Below are positions 59,646 through 64,000 of a DNA stretch of 64,000 nt, piece by piece. A program made the position numbers and the translations under genes. The stretch is from Planctomycetota bacterium (GTDB taxonomy: Bacteria; Planctomycetota; UBA1135; GCA-002686595). The notes below the pieces were generated by a model, which had not been told where the DNA came from, did no database searches, and saw only the letters and a list, made by a program, of their open reading frames with translations. Where the stretch lies: contig JAJDEW010000129.1 in NCBI GenBank assembly GCA_029259595.1, forward strand, positions 1 through 64,000. The letters run 5' to 3'. The stretch's first letter is position 1, and the number at the start of each line of letters is the position of its first letter.

Positions 59646-60253
59646 GACAGTTCTCCATGCAGGTTCTGGACCTGCGTTCGGGATGCGTCGATCAGGGGGG
59701 CCAACTCGGTGGACAGCGCCTTCAATCCGACGCTGATCAACCAACCGATCGTGCCCGCCTTCTTCCCGGTGATCTCGGCGATCTCCTTGTAGCTGCGATC
59801 GCCCAGGAGGCGCAGCACGAGCACTTCGCGCTGCTCCTCGGGCAGCTTCGCCAACCCGCGTTCGACCGCATCGCGCGTATCGTTCGCTTCGACCGTGCCC
59901 AACCCGCCGCGGGTGGCCTCGTTCGTCGCGACCGTTTCCTCGCGCCGCTTGCGACGTTTTTCGCTTCGCATGGCATCCATACAGAGATTCCTCGTCACCC
60001 GGTGAAGCCACGAGGCCAGGACGGCGGTCTCCGCCTCCGGATTCCCGCGGGCTGCGGGGGGGAGTTCCGGGGGTTTCTCGGCGAGGCGCAGGAAGGCGTC
60101 CTGCACGACGTCCTCGGAGGCGCCCGCGTCCCCGAGCAGCGCCCGTGCGTGTCGCACGAGGGCCGCCTGGTGGCGTTGCACGAGGATCCCGAGCGCGTCG
60201 GCAGCGCCGGCGGTCCAGGCCTCGAGCAGGGTTGCGTCCGAGCGTTCGTCCAT
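59642..60253 (-). CDS. ECF sigma factor coupled to the VWA protein
   Basis: A 203-aa sigma factor from the ATG at 60253. Region 2 ('LGILVQRHQAALVRHARALL', 'ASEDVVQDAFLRLAEKP', 'VLASWLHRVTRNLCMDAMRS') and region 4 ('LPEEQREVLVLRLLGDRSYK', 'EIAEITGKKAGTIGWLISVG') are both complete, as in ECF sigma-70 type factors. The 4-nt overlap with the VWA gene suggests a sigma/anti-sigma pair. Its promoter was not identified; the 118 nt upstream are shared with the divergent ureohydrolase gene. Confidence 0.94.
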   Translation of the reverse strand: MDERSDATLLEAWTAGAADALGILVQRHQAALVRHARALLGDAGASEDVVQDAFLRLAEKPPELPPAARGNPEAETAVLASWLHRVTRNLCMDAMRSEKRRKRREETVATNEATRGGLGTVEANDTRDAVERGLAKLPEEQREVLVLRLLGDRSYKEIAEITGKKAGTIGWLISVGLKALSTELAPLIDASRTQVQNLHGELS

Positions 60254-60342
60254 TCGCGTGGCTCTGGGGTGCGAAACGGCAGCCACCGGCGGCCTCTTGG
60301 CGCAATCCCGAAGAAATCGATGCCGGCGGGCGAGGGCGACGA

Positions 60343-60348
60343 TAGAAC
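60343..60348 (+). promoter_or_regulatory. -10-like element of ureohydrolase gene
   Basis: TAGAAC lies 23 nt before the ATG at 60372, and GAGG serves as a short ribosome-binding site. Weak match. Confidence 0.25.
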
Positions 60349-60371
60349 GCGCCCTGGCCCGAGGCCCCCCC

Positions 60372-61448
60372 ATGAGCGGAACTTTCGACCCTGACGCCGC
60401 CGCGCGCCCCGACGCCGGGATCTTCGGCCTCGCATGCGACCCCGCGCAGGCCGCCGTCCACGTCCTCGGCGTGCCCTTCGACGCCACGACGTCCTACCGC
60501 CGCGGCACCGCGCACGGACCGGACGCGATCCTGCGTGCGAGCCATCAGGTCGACCTCTTCGACCTCTACACGGGCCGGCCCTACGAGGCGGGCATCTGGA
60601 TGGACCCCCTGTCCGATGCCGTCGATGCCTGGAACCGCGAGGCCGGAGCCTTGACGTCCGACATCCGCGGCCGGCTCGACGTGGGCGAGACGGAGGCCGA
60701 GCTGGCCAAGGCCTTCGCGCGCGTCAACGCGATCGGCGGCGAGCTCAACACGTGGGTCTACGAGCGCACGCGCGAGAAGCTCGAGGCCGGAAAGCTCGTC
60801 GGCTTGGTCGGCGGGGACCACGCGACGCCCTTCGGTGCGATCCGCGCGCAGGCCGAGCGCCATCCCGGCCTCGGCCTCCTGCACGTCGACGCCCACGCCG
60901 ACCTGCGGCGGGCCTACGAGGGCTTCACCTGGTCGCACGCCTCGATCTTTCACAACGTGCTCGAGCACGTCGGCGACGTCAAACAACTCCTGCAGGTCGG
61001 CATCCGCGACCTGTGCGAGGAGGAAGCGGACACGATCGCGAGCTCCAAGGGCCGCATCCGGGCCGTCTTCGACAAGGACTGGTTCCGCACCAAGCACTGC
61101 GGCGACAGCCTCGTCGCGCTCGTGCGGCGCGAGCTCGAAGTGCTGCCCGAGAAGGTCTACGTCAGCTTCGACATCGACGGCTTGGACCCCGCCTTCTGCC
61201 CGAACACCGGTACGCCGGTGCCGGGGGGCCTCTCCTGGGACGAAGCCAACCTGTGGCTCGACGAACTCGTGCGCTCGGGTCGCACAATCGTCGGCTTCGA
61301 CGTCAACGAGGTCGCGCCGGGCAAGGAACGCCCTCTGGGAGAAGGCTGGGACGAGATCGTCGGCGCCCGCCTGCTCTACCGCCTGATCGGCTTCGCGCTC
61401 GCGAGCGGCGCCACGTCGGCCGGCGCAGCGCCGCGGTCCCGATCGTGA
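60372..61448 (+). CDS. Arginase/agmatinase/formiminoglutamase family ureohydrolase
   Basis: A 358-aa protein with the dinuclear Mn site motifs: 'LVGGDHATPFG', 'LLHVDAHADLRRAYEG' and 'VSFDIDGLDPAFCPNTGTPV'. These supply all His/Asp metal ligands. The sub-family (agmatinase-like, or formiminoglutamase) cannot be decided from the motifs alone; 'GTAHGPDAILRAS' at the start fits agmatinase-type proteins. No hut or speA gene is close. The first codon (ATG at 60372) gives a normal family length. The 3' end overlaps on the opposite strand a 28-bp sequence resembling an FG-GAP tail. Confidence 0.9.
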   Translation: MSGTFDPDAAARPDAGIFGLACDPAQAAVHVLGVPFDATTSYRRGTAHGPDAILRASHQVDLFDLYTGRPYEAGIWMDPLSDAVDAWNREAGALTSDIRGRLDVGETEAELAKAFARVNAIGGELNTWVYERTREKLEAGKLVGLVGGDHATPFGAIRAQAERHPGLGLLHVDAHADLRRAYEGFTWSHASIFHNVLEHVGDVKQLLQVGIRDLCEEEADTIASSKGRIRAVFDKDWFRTKHCGDSLVALVRRELEVLPEKVYVSFDIDGLDPAFCPNTGTPVPGGLSWDEANLWLDELVRSGRTIVGFDVNEVAPGKERPLGEGWDEIVGARLLYRLIGFALASGATSAGAAPRSRS

Positions 61449-61461
61449 ATTCGATGGCATT
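61434..61461 (-). repeat. 28-bp match to the 3' end of the FG-GAP gene
   Basis: The minus strand reads 'NAIEFTIGTA', with 25 of 28 nt identical to the end of the FG-GAP gene at 62317-62344 ('NAIDFTIGTE'). It overlaps the last codons of the ureohydrolase gene. Possibly a leftover of a second FG-GAP gene or a short recombination tract. Confidence 0.35.
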
Positions 61462-61675
61462 GCGCGGAGCCAATGAGGGGTTCTCGCGGGAGCGGTCGGG
61501 GCCCGTGGCCCAGCCCGACGAGGAAAACCGGCGAAGAGCGCGGACCTGCGACTCCGCCGGACCAGAATGGAACGCGGAGTCTCTGGACGAAATCCGGCGG
61601 GCGCTCTCCCCAACGAATCCTGTCGAAGAGAATGCAAGTCGCCCGGTCCGGTAGGGTGACGCCGCACGCGAGCCC

Positions 61676-62305
61676 ATGAACGAAGCAAACGACGAAGACG
61701 AAGCCGAGGACGGGCCCGCAGAGGGGTTCCCGTTCGAGCGACCGGAAGAGCCCGCCGCAGATCCTCCTCACACGCCCCAGGGGGATGTGGATCGGCCGGA
61801 GCAGGATGACGAAGCGCCGCGCGAGCCGCGACCTGCGTCGACGCCGCCGGCCCGGACCACCCCGACCTCGTCCGGTGCGGGGGCCACGGGCGACGATCCC
61901 CCCGGCGCTCCGCCGACCGCGAGTTCGTCCTGGCCGGCCGTCTGTCACCTGGCGACGCTCGTCACGTTCCTGGCCTACTTTTCGTCCGCCAGCGCGCCAC
62001 TCATGAACCTGCCGGGCCTGCTCGCGGCCCTGATCCTCTGGCAGGCCTTGAAGGAGAGCCACCCCGAGGCCGTGTACCACGCCAAGGAAGCCTTCAACTT
62101 CCAGGTCAACGTGTTCGCCGTGCAGCTCCTGGCTTCGCTCCTCAGCGTGTCGATCGTGTGCTGCTGTTTGGGGCTACCGATCCTGATCGCGATCAACCTC
62201 GTCAACGTCGGTCTGACGGTCTACGCGGCGGTCGAAGCCTCGAACGGCAAGCGCTTCCGCTATCCGTACATCTGGCGCCCGCTCGACCCCGAGAAGCTCG
62301 GCTGA
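61676..62305 (+). CDS. DUF4870 domain-containing membrane protein
   Basis: A 209-aa protein. The first roughly 80 residues are acidic, Pro-rich and disordered ('EANDEDEAEDGPAEGFPFE'). The C-terminal half is a DUF4870 (TMEM-like) domain with helices around 'VCHLATLVTFLAYFSS', 'EAVYHAKEAFNFQVNVFAVQ' and 'AINLVNVGLTVYAAVEASNG', including the family's YHAKEAFNFQ motif. The function of the domain is unknown. The ATG at 61676 is preceded 18 nt upstream by TAGGGT. Convergent with the FG-GAP gene (6 nt apart). Confidence 0.88.
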   Translation: MNEANDEDEAEDGPAEGFPFERPEEPAADPPHTPQGDVDRPEQDDEAPREPRPASTPPARTTPTSSGAGATGDDPPGAPPTASSSWPAVCHLATLVTFLAYFSSASAPLMNLPGLLAALILWQALKESHPEAVYHAKEAFNFQVNVFAVQLLASLLSVSIVCCCLGLPILIAINLVNVGLTVYAAVEASNGKRFRYPYIWRPLDPEKLG

Positions 62306-62311
62306 GCGGCG

Positions 62312-63925
62312 CTACTCGGTCCCGATCGTGAAGTCGATCGCGTTGTTCGCCACGAAGCCGAGCGGCGGCCCGGAATCGATGCGCAGGGCTTGAGCGGAGA
62401 GCGTCGCGCCCGCCAGCGAGCAATCGACCGGAATCGGGATCGCGTGGTCCGCGCCGAGCTGGACGTCGACGAACAGGATCGGCGGCAGGATCAGGAGCTC
62501 GCCCGTGATCGGGCCCGTGAGGAAGAAGCCGGCGAGCGGACCGCTACCGACGGAGACCGTGCTGCCGATCGTTCCCGGAGCCGAGACGTCGACCGTCGTC
62601 GTCCATGCGGTGTTCATGATCGCCGGCGAGACCTCGGCGAAGCCGAGCGGATTCGAGCCCGAACCGTTGCGCACGCTCGACGACGCGACCACGGACTCGC
62701 AATCGCGCAGGACGAAGACCTGGCCGCGGTTCGTGCCGCCGCCCGGCGAGTTCGGACTGCCGACCGCGATCTCGGCGCGCCCGTCGCCGTCGATGTCCCC
62801 GAGCGAGGCCACCGCTCCTCCGAAGAAGTGTTCCCAGGCGATGTTCGTGGGCAAGGCGCCGGAGTCCTCGGAGAGCTCCGTTCGGCTCTTCAGCGTACCG
62901 TCGGCGTTCATGTGGGCGATGTAGACCGCGCCATCCGGCGAGCAGAAGAGGCACGCCTCGGGTGCGGGGTCGCTGACGAGCAGGTCGCCGACGCCGTCCC
63001 CGTCCACGTCGCCCAGCGCGTCGATCGCCCAGCTGTAGGAGCTGTCGGGCGCCGACGGAGACGAATGCTGCACGACCGACTTGATGCTGCCATCGTTGTT
63101 CAGGAACACGACGTCGACGAAGTGGTGGTTGCCGTAGTGCCCGCCCCCCACGGACCCGACCGCCATGTCGGGCACACCGTCGCCGTCCACGTCGCCCAGC
63201 GGCGCGAGGCTGCGACCCCATGTGGCGTAGAACTGCGGGGGCAGGTCGCGGATCTTCACGTTCGAGCTCACGGTCCCGTCCGCGTTCAGGAACAAGATCC
63301 AGACGGAGCCCTCGATGATCGAGATGTGATCGAACGGCGCACCCACGGCAAGGTCGGAGATTCCGTCCCCATCGACGTCGCCGAGCGAGATGACGTCCGA
63401 GCCGAACTGGTCTCCCGACAGGTCGCCTACGAACCCGCCTGCACCGCTCGTGAACGTCACGTGCCCGGCGGCTGTTCCGTCCGCCTGGAGGTGAATGAGG
63501 TAAGCGCGGCCGGAGTTGCCCGCGTTCCACGGTGCGCCGACGAGCAAGTCGCCGATTCCATTGCCGTCGTAATCGTCGGCGCGCGCCAGGCTGGCTCCGA
63601 AGCCGATCCCGCTCGGCAGATTCACGATCAGTCCGCCGATGCCCGCGCCGAGCGGTTGCACGGACTTGACCGTTCCGTTCGCGTTCAGGAACAGAATCCG
63701 CACCAGGTTCTCGCCGGGCGAACCGACCGCCATGTCGCCGATCCCGTCCCCGTCCAGATCGCCCAACCCGACGACGGACGAACCGAAGGCCTCCTGATCT
63801 GCGAGAACCGGACCGAGCCCTCCCTGCCCGTGGCCGATGGAGGTGACGTCCTGGACCTGGGCTGCGGCGGGTCCATACGCAAGACCGAGGGCGGCGAGCA
63901 AGGTGAGCGCGCGTGAGTTCTGCAT
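62312..63925 (-). CDS. Secreted FG-GAP (integrin alpha-like) repeat protein
   Basis: A 537-aa protein from the ATG at 63925. The signal peptide 'RALTLLAALGLAYGPAAAQ' is cut after AQ. At least seven FG-GAP repeats follow, each of the form 'FGSSVVGLGDLDGDGIGDMAV' with a DxDGDGxxD calcium loop, e.g. 'LGDVDGDGISDLAVGAPF', 'LGDVDGDGVPDMAVGS', 'LGDIDGDGRAEIAVGSP'. They should form a seven-bladed propeller. The last roughly 120 residues are a tail domain ('CESVVASSSVRNGSGSNPLG', 'ALRIDSGPPLG', 'NAIDFTIGTE') shared in form with the FG-GAP protein at 14163. Extracellular; ligand unknown. Continues to within 75 nt of the window edge. Confidence 0.93.
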   Translation of the reverse strand: MQNSRALTLLAALGLAYGPAAAQVQDVTSIGHGQGGLGPVLADQEAFGSSVVGLGDLDGDGIGDMAVGSPGENLVRILFLNANGTVKSVQPLGAGIGGLIVNLPSGIGFGASLARADDYDGNGIGDLLVGAPWNAGNSGRAYLIHLQADGTAAGHVTFTSGAGGFVGDLSGDQFGSDVISLGDVDGDGISDLAVGAPFDHISIIEGSVWILFLNADGTVSSNVKIRDLPPQFYATWGRSLAPLGDVDGDGVPDMAVGSVGGGHYGNHHFVDVVFLNNDGSIKSVVQHSSPSAPDSSYSWAIDALGDVDGDGVGDLLVSDPAPEACLFCSPDGAVYIAHMNADGTLKSRTELSEDSGALPTNIAWEHFFGGAVASLGDIDGDGRAEIAVGSPNSPGGGTNRGQVFVLRDCESVVASSSVRNGSGSNPLGFAEVSPAIMNTAWTTTVDVSAPGTIGSTVSVGSGPLAGFFLTGPITGELLILPPILFVDVQLGADHAIPIPVDCSLAGATLSAQALRIDSGPPLGFVANNAIDFTIGTE

Positions 63926-64000
63926 GACGATCTGGGGCAAGGCCGGGAAGGGGTCCGTCGAGTCGAACGACTCGTGTCACCGTCAGTAGACTCCCGAGCT

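Noticed and set aside
59646-61688. Extension of the VWA frame upstream to 61688 (about 1700 codons in total)
   Set aside because: The upstream part overlaps the sigma and ureohydrolase genes in other frames and has no homology. The ATG at 59645 with the sigma overlap is a better start.

Overview
High-GC bacterial DNA (about 70% G+C by eye), almost fully coding, with genes on both strands. The gene content points to Planctomycetota, probably a lineage outside the well-studied Pirellulales. The signs are Ser/Thr kinases with TPR tails or an N-terminal HxxxCxxC zinc motif next to ECF sigma factors, a DUF1800 protein, large secreted FG-GAP (DxDxDG) proteins whose signal peptides end in 'AQ', a YfbK-type VWA protein with an anti-sigma-like N-terminus, and many small exported proteins. 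This is inferred from gene content only. No rRNA, tRNA or CRISPR array was recognised.

Layout. 1-9.8 kb: DUF1800 protein (cut by the window edge), a UbiD decarboxylase, an IS630 transposase remnant, a divergent ECF sigma / kinase-TPR pair, a secreted beta-helix protein, and a small Cys-containing exported peptide coupled to a membrane thioredoxin-fold protein. 10.5-18.4 kb: DUF547 protein, an APC permease coupled to an exported phosphatase-methyltransferase fusion, a 906-aa FG-GAP protein, and an unrecognised two-gene unit. 18.5-22.4 kb: a double short-chain dehydrogenase, a DNRLRE surface protein and two small conserved proteins. 22.4-33.6 kb: a complete phosphate-acquisition locus (phoU, pstB, pstA, pstC, pstS, OprO/P-like porin, phoR, phoB) with enlarged periplasmic parts on both permeases. 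33.8-44 kb: tryptophan 2,3-dioxygenase, AraC regulator, a VOC/NTF2/membrane-peptide operon, a membrane glycosyltransferase-like protein, bioB, an S41-like protease, a Tat-exported protein closed by a MITE-like palindrome, and an MscS channel. 44.8-56.5 kb: AmpG-like MFS protein, ECF sigma coupled to a zinc-motif/kinase/heme-c sensor protein, a sulfatase-like TPR protein, a thioredoxin-DUF3187 fusion, bioF-bioD fusion, bioA, DUF423 and a lipoprotein. 56.5-64 kb: ECF sigma coupled to an anti-sigma-like VWA protein, an arginase-family ureohydrolase, DUF4870 and a second FG-GAP protein.

How it fits together. Three ECF sigma factors each sit beside or overlap a candidate membrane regulator (TPR kinase, heme-c kinase, VWA protein), so signal-to-sigma coupling is the dominant regulatory theme. 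The 22-34 kb block forms one phosphate-starvation module: sensor, response regulator, ABC importer, outer-membrane porin and a candidate Pho box between pstS and the porin gene. The biotin genes bioFD-bioA and bioB are split across about 13 kb.

Most unusual signals: (1) the zinc-motif/kinase/heme-c protein translationally coupled to an ECF sigma; (2) a recurring -10-like hexamer 6-9 nt before the start codon of eight genes, which predicts leaderless mRNAs; (3) two tiny ORFs at such leaderless positions whose stops overlap the GTG starts of membrane-protein genes; (4) several unusual domain fusions in exported proteins.
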